64,000 nucleotides of DNA, taken from contig OY725488.1 of NCBI GenBank assembly GCA_963281255.1, positions 10,017,524 through 10,081,523 on the forward strand, given 5' to 3'. Under the pieces are notes generated by a model that saw nothing but the letters and a program-made list of their open reading frames with translations, had not been told where the DNA came from and did not search any database. The position numbers and the translations under genes are program-made. Shown here piece after piece: positions 29,901 to 41,760 of this stretch (its first letter is position 1; each line of letters starts with the position of its first letter). This DNA is from Aphrocallistes beatrix. Its lineage: Eukaryota; Porifera; Hexactinellida; Sceptrulophora; Aphrocallistidae.

Positions 29901-32900
29901 GGGATTTGGAAATCTATGGACCATTTGTTGGGCTCTGGAGGGAGGCCTCAGGTATAAATTTTGTTTCGCGTCTATGAGCCATCTTAGAATCCAGGGTCTC
30001 TCCCAGACCCCCCTGGGTTCGACTCCACAGGAAGTGCAGACTCACAATGCGTATATTTTAACCTTACTTTCCCCTGAGACAGTCGAGGCACTGGAGTTGC
30101 TATACTCTGCTATGCATCCCAAACACAAATTATTTAGTACTGAGCTTATGTTTACAACAGAATAACCTACGTATTCATATATAAAAATACAGTATAATTC
30201 GCTTATTAGCAACCAATTCTCAGGTTCCAGGTGTAGATTTAGTATTAATTCTGTTCCACTATTAGCAACCATTTTATGAGCAAAGCTCGAATTCCTAATA
30301 AATGAATGCAGTCGATTTAAGGTCATAAACTATTCGAATTCAGATTCGGGTTCGAATCGAGTTCTGGTTCTGAAAGGTCGACCAGATTCCAACTCTGATA
30401 CGGCTACAAGGCCGTAGTGGTGTTAAACTAGTCCGACAGTTCAGAATGGTCCTTTTTGAGACTAAATTTGTCAAAAGTGGTCAGGTTGAAACCGGACCGA
30501 TGGCTACCGCCCTGGGCTATAAATGGGGTGTTTAAGACGTCATTTCATAAAATATATCTCTGTTAGTGGGTAATGGGAGCACTTTTAGGCTATGAAACCA
30601 CAACCAAACTTAATCTACAAATGGTAATGCAAAAATTGAATTCGATAAACAGATATTTAAAAGTATTTGAAGCAATTCTGCACTCTTGAGTTAAGTATGC
30701 AAAGCCTAACATTAGGTGCGTAGATTGCTGTACTACAATTTTTGATATTACTGGATACAGATAGGCCTGCCATGAGTCGTGCATTATCTACTGTGTTCCT
30801 ATAACCGTAGTTAATAAGCTTTGTGTTAGCTAGACCTTTGTCCTTATTTATGTATGTCAGTATTGGATACAGCTTCTCATTATATTAGACGCTAAAAGCC
30901 TTGACTAGTGGGTACGCGGCTCTATTGCAACATTGCATGAAATCAATCTGCATGTGAAAACTTTTTTTAATCTAAATACGTTTTTGTGCTTGGACTTTAT
31001 TAATTAAAACTTACAAATAATTTGCACCGAGTTCCACGAGTTTACACACGAATGCTCCAGCATTGATACGCACAGCTTGATGCAGAGCCGTGTCCCCGAA
31101 CACCCCGCACTTAATGTTGGGATCTGCTCCTGCTTCTAACAGTATCTCTGCGTTCTTTGTGTTCGTCGAAGCGATGGCACGGAACAGTGCTGTCTTGTCC
31201 TCCTGATCTTTAGTGTTAATTTTGTCCTTCTCAATACCGCTAGAAGAAAGGTGAATTGATGATAATCTGTTCGATTTTAAAGCGTAACCAATCATTCATT
31301 TAGTGTACAGTTGAATTCGCTTATTAGAAAATCGGGTTTTGCTCGCAAAAAGTTGCTAAAAACCGAAGTTGCCAATAGTGGAACAGAATTCATACAAAAT
31401 CTACACCTGAGACTTGAAAATTGGAGCAATATTGCTAATAAGTGAACTCCACTATGCAGTTGTTTCGCCTATTATCAACATTGCTATATTAGCAACCAAT
31501 TTTAAAGTCCCCAGTGCAGTATTAATTATGTTCCCCTATTAACAACTTAGAGTAACAACAACTTAATTTGTGAATAGAAGCTGAGTTGCTAACATGCGAA
31601 TTCCACTGTCTATTTATTTTCCATGGACACATTCAAATACAAGTTTAGACGGGAAAACGATCAGATTATTTTACATGAACTTCTTCAATCATGTTTAAAA
31701 CAGCTTACTTGGATCAATCTCTCCAGACTAGCATTTTTTTCTGGCATAATTATGCATAATGGCATTTTCGACCAAACATATCTCCAATTCATTGCTGGAT
31801 TTAAATACAAAGATATATGATAGTAATTGCAACATATGGCCATAGTCTGGTTAACTTCTGCACTATCTAGCTATTATAGCTTAAAATTTATCAAAAACTA
31901 CTAGAATGGCACAATTTAACTTTTTAAGATCTAGCATAATTCGTTCTTGAATACATATTATACTTGTAATTGAAGAATGCAGCAACATTGCTTCGGATAT
32001 ACAGTCAGAGTCGCTTATTATGAATCAGCTTAATATGAACATTCGTTTATTATGAACTAACCTCATGGTCCCAATTTCATTTTTTAGATAGGATTTTTAT
32101 TGAATCAAGTTCGCTTAATATATATCTCTATTATGAACAGATTATTTTGTCCCCTGGTGGTTCACAATAAGCGACCCTGACTGTATAACGTCTAACTTTA
32201 CCATTAACTTACTCGATCATTGCAAGGATGCAGCTGGGGTCTGACATGGACGCTGCTATATGGAAAGGTGGCAAGAGCTGTCCTTCAGCGCCGAAAGGGT
32301 CTGCTCCGAAACTGATTAGAAATTTTATCACCTCAATATGCCCCCCGTCCACTGCATTGTGCAGCGGGGTAGAGTTCTCAACTGTGATGAACTTGAGCAT
32401 CGTATCATTCGGATAACCGTGCTCCGAACAGCGAGTGAAAATAGCTTCCATTACCTAGTAGAGAATTAAACTCAACACACCTTTTTACTGATGTTTTGTA
32501 TCAGCTATTTCCATCTGAATTACAGTCGACTCCACTTAATAGGGTCACATCGGTCAGAGGATATTTTGCCCCGATTAAGCGGAGAACCCTATTAACCGAA
32601 AATATTTTGTACTAGCTTCTACGAGTATCTGTGAGAATATTCCTGTCTTGTCAAAAGTGACCCTATTAAGCGGTTGAACCCGATTAAACAGCGACCCTAT
32701 TAAGCGGAGTCGACTGTATGTAAATATTTTTAAAATTTAGGATTGTTAGAAAATCCATTGTACAAGTAAGAAAGAACCGGATTCGAGTGCCCATTAGAAT
32801 GGCGTGTTTTTAGTTTTAATTTGATTGAACAATGCGTTGCACGTGTAGTACCTTAGCAGAACCAGATCTCGCTGCTGTGTTGATAGGCGTGTTGTCTTCC

Positions 32901-34548
32901 TCGTCTCTAGCACACAACCTGAATTGACCCATTTTTCCCTTTTTGTGTAGAGATATCCCATAGTCATGTAGAATATTATTAATCTCTACGTTATCCATTT
33001 CCGCGACATAATGAAGCGGAGTTTTGACTAGAGAATGAAAATTTTACAAAAAAATTATTATATGATCTAGTGTATCCTGCTGACATGCATGCGAACTTGA
33101 GTCATGATAAAAGCGGGACGTGGCCAGACTAATAGAGAAGTATTATACATGGAATTCAAAAAAACGGGACATCGATAAGAAAATTTCATTTAAAACAGGA
33201 CACTCGTGAAAATTAGCTCAATAGAAAATAGAAGAGCGAGAAAAGCGGGACGTCCCACCAAAAACAGGACGATTGATATGTATGCACTAATTATATGGAC
33301 TGCCAGCCCGCGTTTTCGAAAATGTGTTTATTTTATGACTCCCTTAGCTGAACTTTTTTTATAAATTCCTCGCCAACCGCCCAGGTTGCATTCAGCCATC
33401 CTCTGAAATTATTTAGACTCCTTAACTCCTCCCCCCTGAATCCAACCCTGCAGTAGTCACCCCTTCAGAGGGTTAGCCCCTCCTGATAATATTTTAGGTT
33501 TCCTTAACCCCCCAGGGGCGCCGAACTATTCGAAATCTATGTGGGTAATTTTGGAGTTCTAGGGGGGGGTCGAGCCCCCCCCCCGGGTTCGGCGCCTATG
33601 ACCCCTTCAAACCAGGGCCGAATCCTACTCTGGTCCGCATCCCAGTATAAGAACTGTATATACAACTCAGTTTATAGTTGATTCCTTACGTTTTGGTCCA
33701 GGAATGACAATGTCAATCTCATGTCCAGAATTCACAATCGCTCGCGTGAACTCGACTCTATCATTCAAGACAGCTAGATGCAGCACTGACTCTTTATCAT
33801 TGTTTAGGTCGCTGACATCTGCTCCAGCATCTAGCAGCACCAGCATACTGTCGATGGCATTGTAGGTAGCCGACCAGTGCAATGGCGTATTACCTATTTG
33901 ATAGATTAGATGTGAATGTATAATTATAATATTACTAGTACAGTGGATGCTGGTTATATAGGGTACCGTATTGCTTCGAATAAGCGCCCGGGCGCTTATT
34001 TATTTCGTGCACCCTTTAGACCCGGCGCTTATTCAAACCGGAGCTTATTCAGGGAAATACGGTATATGTCAACCGTTTTCGAGTTGAATGTTCATATATC
34101 CGGCATGTACTGTATATAATATATATTCCCAACAATGGACTAAGGATTCACTAACTCACTTCCAGTTCATTTTTACTATAAATAGAATGGATCCCAAATT
34201 GGTCATAATCAATTGAATAGTGAATAACTTACCATCATCATCCCTTATGCTAACATTTATTTGGAGATCGATCAGTGTGCGTACAATCTCAGACTGATTC
34301 TCTTCAACAGCTAAGTGTAGGAGGCTGGCTCCTTGCAGCTGATCTTTTAATCGGATGTACTCGGGCATTTCATTGAGGAACAATCTTACTTCATCATTCT
34401 TGCCTGACCTGACCAGATTAATAATGCTATCTGAGTTGGACTTTCCTCCTGCGTCAAGGCTTCCTAGCATTAGGTAGTTTTGGAATGAAGAATCATTTTC
34501 TCGAACTGTGCCACCTATTGGAGTGAAGTCATTAGTCATACTAATCAT
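26969..34548 (-). CDS. TRPA1: TRPA1-like ankyrin-repeat cation channel (7 exons)
   Basis: TRPA channels are plasma-membrane Ca2+-permeable sensors of irritants, heat or mechanical stimuli. Coding exons in transcription order are 34233-34548, 33690-33893, 32852-33027, 32213-32454, 31015-31239, 29327-29646 and 26969-28992. All junctions are GT-AG and the phases agree; the sum is 3507 nt (1168 aa plus stop). The first two thirds are ankyrin repeats (NTPLHWSATYNA, KTPLHYVAEMD, DTALHQAV, NGDTALHLAL, VTPLHLAALNGHKEVV). Six membrane segments lie at about 766-788, 824-847, 852-875, 884-901, 916-943 and 985-1012. The pore loop MLIGEPGF is at about 962-969, followed by the family hallmark TNLLIGLAVGDIANV. 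A short C-terminal coiled coil is near 1098-1117. Length and order match TRPA1. The start is least certain: an upstream ATG-open stretch at 34703 could be another exon or 5' UTR. Most introns hold MITEs. Confidence 0.92.
29787..30398. mobile_element. Inverted-terminus element in a TRPA intron
   Basis: CAGAGTTGGAATCGGG on the left pairs with GATTCCAACTCTG on the right. Inside, around 30190-30310, is a smaller element with CAGTATAATTCGCTTATTAG, which suggests nesting. The same CAGAGTTGGAATCG start occurs in both units of the duplication at about 36303 and 40075. Confidence 0.6.
31308..31608. mobile_element. pogo-type MITE in a TRPA intron
   Basis: Starts CAGTTGAATTCGCTTATTAG after TA and ends TAACATGCGAATTCCACTG. 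Internal repeats of the same terminal motif near 31440-31500 suggest a composite or nested pair. Confidence 0.6.
32002..32183. mobile_element. pogo-type MITE, 182 bp, in a TRPA intron
   Basis: CAGTCAGAGTCGCTTATT on the left and AATAAGCGACCCTGACTG on the right, flanked by TA on both sides. The interior repeats TTATTATGAA and TTAATATGAA. Non-coding. Confidence 0.85.
32523..32716. mobile_element. pogo-type MITE, 194 bp, in a TRPA intron
   Basis: CAGTCGACTCCACTTAATAG and CTATTAAGCGGAGTCGACTG with TA flanks. Related elements or fragments occur at 49646-49795, 53838 and 57286. Confidence 0.88.
33060..33290 (-). repeat. Dispersed repeat in a TRPA intron
   Basis: Contains GCGGGACGTCCCACCAAAAA and several AACGGGACA motifs. 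It is an inverted relative of 23436-23525. Confidence 0.55.
33513..33600. mobile_element. 88-bp hairpin MITE in a TRPA intron
   Basis: CAGGGGCGCCGAAC pairs with GTTCGGCGCCTATG. The interior carries runs of G and then C (GGGGGGGG / CCCCCCCCC). hAT-like terminus. Confidence 0.65.
33964..34063. mobile_element. GC-rich AATAAGCGCC element (copy 2, short)
   Basis: Ends TACCGTATTGCTTCG and GGGAAATACGGTA, 100 bp, in the first TRPA intron. Same family as 20486 and 35019. Confidence 0.75.
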
Positions 34549-35018
34549 ACTATTCTTAAATAATAATCTATTAATTCTATTGATAAATTACTTGGTTTGT
34601 GACGCGTGAGTTTGAAACGGTTTCCTTTAGAATTTGCATTTCCTTCTCTCCTGCTCACTCCTTCCATGAAGGGTCGTTTGCTCTCATTCTTAAATCTAGA
34701 CATTTGAAAGAAGATAGGGAATTGAATATATGAAATTTTTAGTATCTGTGAATACTGAACATATTTATAAGTATCTTCCTAACTATGCCTACCTCTGTAA
34801 TACTAAATCTATAGTGATTGGTATATCACTTACATTTTGTAATTAATATTCAAATGACACTGTACGTATATAAATTCTTATAGATACTTATACTAATCTA
34901 GAATGATTTTGCTGTTTTTGGATTAACTGTGTCCTACATCACATGAAGATTCTAATTCTTATCTCTATTGTGCAATTGAATAGTAGAATTCCATCACTAC
35001 TGAATAGCAATTCTAAGA
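34549..35018. other. TRPA upstream region
   Basis: On the minus strand an ATG at 34703 opens about 50 basic codons (MSRFKNESKRPF...) that run into a stop just before the inferred start. No clean donor joins it to exon 1, so it was left out of the gene. Otherwise nothing recognised. Confidence 0.4.
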
Positions 35019-35440
35019 TACCGTATTGCTTCGAATAAGCGCCCGGGCGCTTATTTATTTCGTGCACCCTTTAGACCCGGCGCTTATTCAAACCGGCGCT
35101 TATTCAAGCCCCGGCACTTATTTTTTTCATCCGCTGTTTTTGGCCCGGCACTCTTTTTTTGTTTACTACATTGACTGGCACTTTTATTTTTGCCACAACT
35201 GAGAATGTTAGTTTTATTAAAAAAGGATAATGTAATGTTTCAAAAAGCACTTGTATCTATGCCACTACTGAGAATACTAGTTTGATATGATGTTCAGAGA
35301 ACTAAAATGCCCCGGCGCTTATTCGAGCCCCGGCGCTTATTCAAGCCCCGGCGCTTATTTATTTCGCTCACCCTTTAGACCCGGCGCTTATTCAAACCGG
35401 CGCTTATTCAAGCCCCCGGCTTATTCAGGGAAATACGGTA
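35019..35440. mobile_element. GC-rich AATAAGCGCC element (copy 3, long)
   Basis: Same TACCGTATTGCTTCG / AATACGGTA ends as the other two copies. The right half has several tandem CCCCGGCGCTTATTCAAG units. Unit number differs between copies (100, 328 and 422 bp), so the subterminal repeats expand and contract. Confidence 0.8.
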
Positions 35441-36435
35441 TATATTATTTATTATATTTTCTTGGTTACTTAGATATGTGAGCTAAGAATCCCAAATATG
35501 TAGTCTGATAACGTTGCATGTGCTTTTATATCAAATTGTGAATTTAAAACAAAGTGTAGGGATTCTTCATTTTCCCTCTGGATTTATGTTCATGATTACA
35601 TATTTATGTATCGAAGAAAAAAATTCAAGAAGAACATCTGTTTGCAACAATTGTCTAAATCTTTGTTTAATATTGGTACAATAGACCCTCCAAAATACAA
35701 ACACGAATTATACATAACTCCGGATACTAAGTAATAGTTAATATGAACAGAGGTTTTATCCTCTACACAGGAAAATACATGTAGATCACTCGGGTCAATA
35801 CGAATTCAGGTTAATACTAAAACATTAACTATCCCCTGGTGTTCGTATTAACGAGTTCTACTATAGTTTTACAGGTATGTATAAATTGATTGATTGTAAC
35901 AACAGCAAACAAGTTAGATAATCCTCACTTCTGTCTGATACAACAAAATAATTTCTACACCTTTCCTTTCCTTATAAAATAGCTTAACTCTGACAATCAA
36001 TGGAAAGAGAATTATAGCAATGAACCTGATATTCAATGTACTCCGTTTAATGTGATGTTACAAGGTTAAATAGCATTTTTAAATATTTTCTGACTATTAA
36101 TCTAACATAAAATATACAATGATATGAACTAATATAAATGACTCTATTAGCTCTATTTCATTCAGAATCTGTAATGCTGAATATATACAATCCCAAAGAC
36201 AGAACGAAACTCGTTACTATAATACACAGAGATAAATTACTCAGTAAGTAATGGAGTAAAATAATAAAAGAAGATTCGTAACAGAGTACATCAGTGCTAG
36301 AACAGAGTTGGAATCGTGTTTTAGGTCGTTTTCTGGAGTGCAAACTTAATGATTAAGTACAGGACAGGTTCAGGTCGAAACCAGGACTTTATTCAGAACA
36401 GAAGTTAAACTCCATTTGTAGGGGAGAGGCACAAG

Positions 36436-37038
36436 TAGGGTTTTTAATCCCGGGATTCCCGATCCCGGGATCCCGGGATCCCGGCTTGTTTTAGCCCGGG
36501 ATTGAATCCCGGGATTCATTTTTCAATCCCGGGACTGATGATTAATGCAGTTTATACGTATATCACACATTTGTTGTAATGTCTATTGGTTTATAGGGTT
36601 TCCCATAATTGGATGAAATAGTGATTCAATATATATAACACACTTTGATTAATATACTATACAAAGTTGTGATACTAATAATATGGTCAAATTGAACTTG
36701 CAAGGACCTTTCTGATGTATTATAAAAGTGTTTGTATGTGACTCTTACACTTCAAATTTACAATATCTATATGATGGCTGAGAAAATCGTTTGCAAAATT
36801 TTGTAGGTGCACCCATTTGGAAATATTTCAAGCGTTCTCTATGTGGGAAATTAGCTCAGTGAATTCATGTAGTAAACAATTTCCGTAATTCAAAAATAGT
36901 CTCGTTATATGCACGTTATATATACAAATACTAGCATACCAATTCTTGAAAATTACTAATACCGGGATCCCGGGATTCAGAATTTGTCAATCCCGAAATC
37001 CCGGGATTGGAATTTTAGACCGGGATTAAAAACCCTAG
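36436..37038. mobile_element. Non-autonomous hAT element, 603 bp
   Basis: Termini TAGGGTTTTTAATCCCGG and CCGGGATTAAAAACCCTA, with perfect 8-bp duplications GGCACAAG (36428-36435; 37039-37046). Subterminal AATCCCGGGATT palindromes are repeated many times. No ORF. Related by ends to the 37620 element. Confidence 0.92.
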
Positions 37039-37619
37039 GCACAAGAGAGTGACCAATAAAAACTGCTTTTGTACTTAGAAATCACTTTTTGATATTGATT
37101 TGGCAGAGCAAGTCATTTTACTACAACTTTTGGTGCTATAATTTATGATGAAAACTTTGTTATAAACAAAAAAAAAGGTAAATTAACTGTTAATATTATT
37201 TGTTGATTTTTTCTGTGGAAGCTTCCCCCACCGGGACATTATTTGAAACTTAGACATTCAAATATCGCTCAAATCTATTTTGTCACCAGTAGAGAAAATT
37301 TACATTAATTTATCTTACTAGTAATATCTTTCATGATATAAAGCATCTGTTTCACCAAAATTAGATACAAGGGTAGTATAATGTAAAACAAACCACACAT
37401 CTGAAAAATGGGGGAGAGTGCACCCTTCAGCCACTTTGGTCATTATGCCTATGTGTCCAGATAATTAGGCTTGTTTATATTGCTGTTTTTGAGGGAAAGA
37501 GAAACACAGCACTGTCCAAAAAATCCTGGTGGCAAGGGTAACTCAAAGGGGATTCACGGGGAAGGGACACCACCCATCCCTAGTTTTGCCCTGAACAGGT
37601 TATGAAATGTTATCCGAAT

Positions 37620-38332
37620 TAGGGATTCCAATCCCGGGATTGATTGAATATACTCAAATGAATATACTAATTTGTTGATCAGATTCAGAAAATGTATCCG
37701 TCCAAGAGAAGCTCCAAATTGCAATAGTTGCTTCTCTCAAAGATCCTCAAGAGACTTCCCCAAAACCTTACCACTATCAACTCTTCTAAAGTTATGAGTA
37801 ACAATCGCTGAACAGACAGGGAAAAGAGGAAATCTTTTAGAAGAAATTTATCAAATGCTCTACATCATCCAACTTCAGCAGAGGCTGAACGTATATTCTC
37901 TTCAGCAGCGTACCTATGCAATAGGTTTAGAAGTAGGCTCAGCGATGAAACAATAGATGTTTTGGTATTTATTAGGAATAACATCAGTAATTTGTAATAG
38001 TATACGCTTTGGGAATCGAATCGTGATACTTTGCCGTATTTCCATTTGTTTCTATGCTCCTTCATTATTACATTGGTTTTCTCATTCACTTTAAATTAGA
38101 TACAGTATGGAAGAACGTTAATAAATTCATTAATAATCGCCGTACAATGAAAGCAAGTAAATGGCTTGTAACTATTACAAACAATAATCCATCCAACATA
38201 TTGTATATGCATATAGGAGTAAAATTTTGAATGTATTAATTCAGCATGTTCAATCCAGGGATCCCGGGATTGAACAATATTTCAATCCCGAAATCCCGGG
38301 ATTGAGAAAATGCCCCGGGATTGGAATCCCTA
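37620..38332. mobile_element. Non-autonomous hAT element, 713 bp, with transposase relic
   Basis: Termini TAGGGATTCCAATCCCGGG and CCCGGGATTGGAATCCCTA, flanked by ATCCGAAT on both sides (37612-37619; 38333-38340). The paralogous unit 2 carries the uninterrupted site GTTATTCGAATTTAAGACTG near 40724-40745. This proves insertion after the duplication, or loss of only one copy. Confidence 0.95.
37863..37997 (+). pseudogene. hAT transposase C-terminal fragment
   Basis: The frame HHPTSAEAERIFSSAAYLCN, continuing FRSRLSDETIDVLVFIRNN to a stop, matches the hAT dimerisation (hATC) region. The rest of the transposase is missing, so the element is an internal-deletion derivative of an autonomous hAT. 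Confidence 0.85.
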
Positions 38333-38483
38333 ATCCGAATTTAAGACTGTACTGAGTTAAATAATATGTAACATCCAGTAACAATACAGGTCAAAGCATA
38401 AATGAGAAAAAAGGCTGAAATTCTAAAAATAATAGCCAAAATTAATCATGGGAACCATAGCCAGCAAAATTAAATTATTTTTG

Positions 38484-39383
38484 CTACAACAAGACGCAGC
38501 GGTCAACTCGGTTGCTCGCTTCAATTCTCGTCAGGATATCGTGCTCTTTCTGGATTGAGATTTCAAGTTCTTCTCCTAAACACTGCGAGATGATCAAATT
38601 GCCTTCAAACTTCTGATCAGCTAGGCCAGTTTCTTTCTCAGCTGCAGTTTCGATAAATTGAGCATAAGAACGGATTTTCTCATCTGGAGAGCTTGACAAT
38701 ATGGTGCATAAAGGAGTGGAATTCATTAATTTGTCTAAGCAGATGATATTTTCTGCAATTGAACTCGTCCAATTGTTCCATCTTCCAACGGTCAAATTGA
38801 GAAATGTTTCTGAATGGTACCTCTTATTCCCTCCGGTCCAAATAAGGTCACATCCTTCATAATCACTGGATATTATTTCGTGTATTTTACTTGCATTCTT
38901 TGGCCTAATTCCATTTTGAATTAACTTGAAGTACGATTCAAGTTCAGTCAACAAATCAGCACTTTTCTCTGCAAGGAATCTATTGCTAGTCTCTTCATCT
39001 CTTTTGGGATTAAAATAGATCTTTCCTTTAACAAAACCTCCAAAATATAATCCTGTAGTACAGTTTAATGCGTAATCTTTAACGAACTTGATGAAACTAG
39101 GATTCTCTATCTTGGATTCTAAGCTATTAAGGTCGATTCCTTCAGGTAGAGATCTCAATGACTGAATGAATTCTCCATTAAAATGAAACTGTTCGAGTTT
39201 ATCATTATCAATATCGACCTGAAACAACACATAGCTGATTCGAAAGGTTATTTTAAGATATCTCAATAGAACCCATTTTGACTTCTTAACATACTTGATG
39301 TCTATAGCTATTTTTCTGAGATCTGTTACTGAGCAAAATTCAGGAATTTTCAATGAATAGTTTCCACTTACCACCGTTTCCAT
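38484..39383 (-). pseudogene. GTPase-MACPF-like family, copy A (3' half only)
   Basis: Encodes only the C-terminal ~295 residues of copy B, with about nine nucleotide differences over ~885 bp. The upstream end is the duplication junction: the frame opens in unrelated flank (METVV) and runs into the family at SGNYSLKIPEFC. The GTPase domain is absent. It keeps the perforin-like landmarks and the terminal CVLL. If transcribed it would give a perforin-like domain with a prenylation box but no GTPase, though no promoter is evident. Best treated as a truncated duplicate. Confidence 0.85.
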
Positions 39384-39410
39384 TTAAATTACTTGCAAAA
39401 TTAAGGTCGA

Positions 39411-41760
39411 TTGTCTAAATCTTAATATTGGTACGAAAATACAAACACGAATTATACATAACTCCGGATACTAAGTAATAGTTAATATGAACAGAGGTTT
39501 TATCCTCTACAGAGGAAAATACATGTAGATCACTCGGGTCAATACGAATTCAGGTTAATACTAAAACATTAACTATCCCCTGGTGTTCGTATTAACGAGT
39601 TCTACTATAGTTTTTACATGTATGTATAAATTGATTGAATAACTGTGACGTACGAAGATTGTAACAACAGCAAACAAGTTAGATAATCCTCACTTCTGTC
39701 TGATACAACAAAATAATTTCTACACCTTTCACTCCCTTATAAAATAGCTTAACTCTGACAATCAATGAAAAGAGAATTATAGCAATGAACTTGATATTCA
39801 ATGTACCCCGTTTAATGTGATGTTACAAGGTTAAATAGCATTTAAAAAAATATTTTCTGACTATTAATCTAACATAAAATATACAGTGATATGGATTACT
39901 AATTTAAATGACTCTATTAGCTCTATTTCATTCAGAATCTGTAACGATGAATATATACAATCCCAAAGACAGAACGAAACTCGTTACTATAAATACACAG
40001 AGCTAGATTACTCAGTAAGTAACGGAGTAAAATAATAAAAGAAGATTCGTAACAGAGCACATCGGTGCTAGAACAGAGTTGGAATCGTGTTTTAAGTCGT
40101 TTTTCTGAGTGCAAACTTAATGATTAAGTACAGAACAGGTTCAGGTCGAAACCAGGACTTTATTCGAAACAGAAGCGCTTAAGGATCACCTTAGATATCG
40201 ATTTGGCAGGATCAAGTCATTTTAATACAATATCTTTTGTGATAAACAAAAAGAAAATACTAGATTAAATCAACTGTTATCTTTATTTGTAGATTTTTTT
40301 CTGTGGAAGCTTGCCCGTCTAGAATATTATTTGAAACTTAGACGTTCAAATATCGATCTAAAGCTATTTTTGTCACCAGTAGAGAGAAACTTTCATTACT
40401 TTATCTTACTAATAATATATTTCATGATATTATAAAGCATCTGTTTCACCAAAATTTGGTACAAGGGTAGTATAAGTGTAATACAATCCACACCTCTGAA
40501 AAATGGGAGAAAGCGCACCCGAGCCACTTTGGTCATTATGCCTATATGCCTATGTGTCCAGATTACTGGGCCTGCTTATATTGCTGGGTTTTTTTTTCTA
40601 GAGGGAAAGAGAACATAACACTGTCCAAAAACTCCTGGAGAGGTGGCAACGGGAACTCAAAGGATGTTCACGGGGAAGGGACACCGCCCATCCCTAGTTT
40701 TGCCCCTGAACAAGTTATGAAAAGTTATTCGAATTTAAGACTGTACTGAGTTAAATAATATGTAACATCCAGTAACAATAAAAGTCAAAGCATAAATGAG
40801 AAAAAAGGCTAAAATTCTAAAAATAATAGGCAAAATTAATCATGGGAACCATAGCCAGCAAAATTAAATTATTTTTTACAACAAGACGCAGCGGTCAACT
40901 CGGTTACTCGCTTCAATTCTCGTCAGGATATTGTGCTCTTTCTGGATTGAGATTTCAAGTTCTTCTCCTAAACACTGCGAGATGATCAAATTGCCTTCAA
41001 ACTTCTGATCAGCTAGGCCAGTTTCTTTCTCAGCTGCAGTTGCGATAAATTGAGCATAAGAACGGATTTTCTCATCTGGAGAGCTTGACAATATGGTGCA
41101 TAAAGGAGTGGAATTCATTAATTTGTCTAAGCAGATGATATTTTCTCCAATTGAACTCGTCCAATTGTTCCATCTTCCAACGGTCAAATTGAGAAATGTT
41201 TCTGAATGGTACCTCTTATTCCCTCCGGCCCAAATAAGGTCACATCCTTCATAATCACTGGATATTATTTCGTGTATTTTGCTTGCATTCTTTGGCCTAA
41301 TTCCATTTTGAATTAACCTAAAGTACGATTCAAGTTCAGTCAACAAATCAGCACTTTTCTCTGCAAGGAATCTATTGCTAGTCTCTTCATCTCTTTTGGG
41401 ATTAAAATAGATCTTTCCTTTAACAAAACCTCCAAAATATAATCCTGTAGTACAGTTTAATGCGTAATCTTTAACGAACTTGATGAAACTAGGATTCTCT
41501 ATCTTGGATTCTAAGCTATTAAGGTCGATTCCTTCAGGTAGAGATCTCAATGACTGAATGAATTCTCCATTAAAATGAAACTGTTCGAGTTTATCATTAT
41601 CAATATCGACCTGAAACAACACATAGCTGATTCGAAAGGTTATTTTAAGATATCTCAATAGAACCCATTTTGACTTCTTAACATACTTGATGTCTATAGC
41701 TATTTTTCTGAGATCTGTTACTGAGCAAAATTCAGGAATTTTCAATGAATAGTTTCCACT
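39411..41760. repeat. Segmental duplication, unit 2
   Basis: Partner of 35651-39368. It spans the 3' flank and the 3' half of copy B and ends inside the coding sequence at the position where copy A begins. It lacks both hAT insertions, and a short deletion has removed the region around the first insertion site. Confidence 0.88.

Larger units (their letters stand above)
35651..39368. repeat. Segmental duplication, unit 1
   Basis: Matches unit 2 at 39411-41760 from TTGTCTAAATCTT onward through the 3' half of a GTPase-fusion gene. Unit 1 is about 1.37 kb longer, almost entirely explained by two hAT insertions (36436 and 37620). The shared coding part is about 99% identical by eye; the middle non-coding part is clearly more diverged. 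The junction between units lies at about 39369-39410. Confidence 0.88.

Noticed and set aside
29830..30165. 111-codon + strand ORF in a TRPA intron
   Set aside because: Lies inside an inverted-terminus element, antisense to the gene, with no conserved motif.
34583..34703. Extra 5' exon for the TRPA gene encoding a basic leader
   Set aside because: No GT-AG pair joins it in frame to the next exon without a stop, so it was left as possible 5' UTR.
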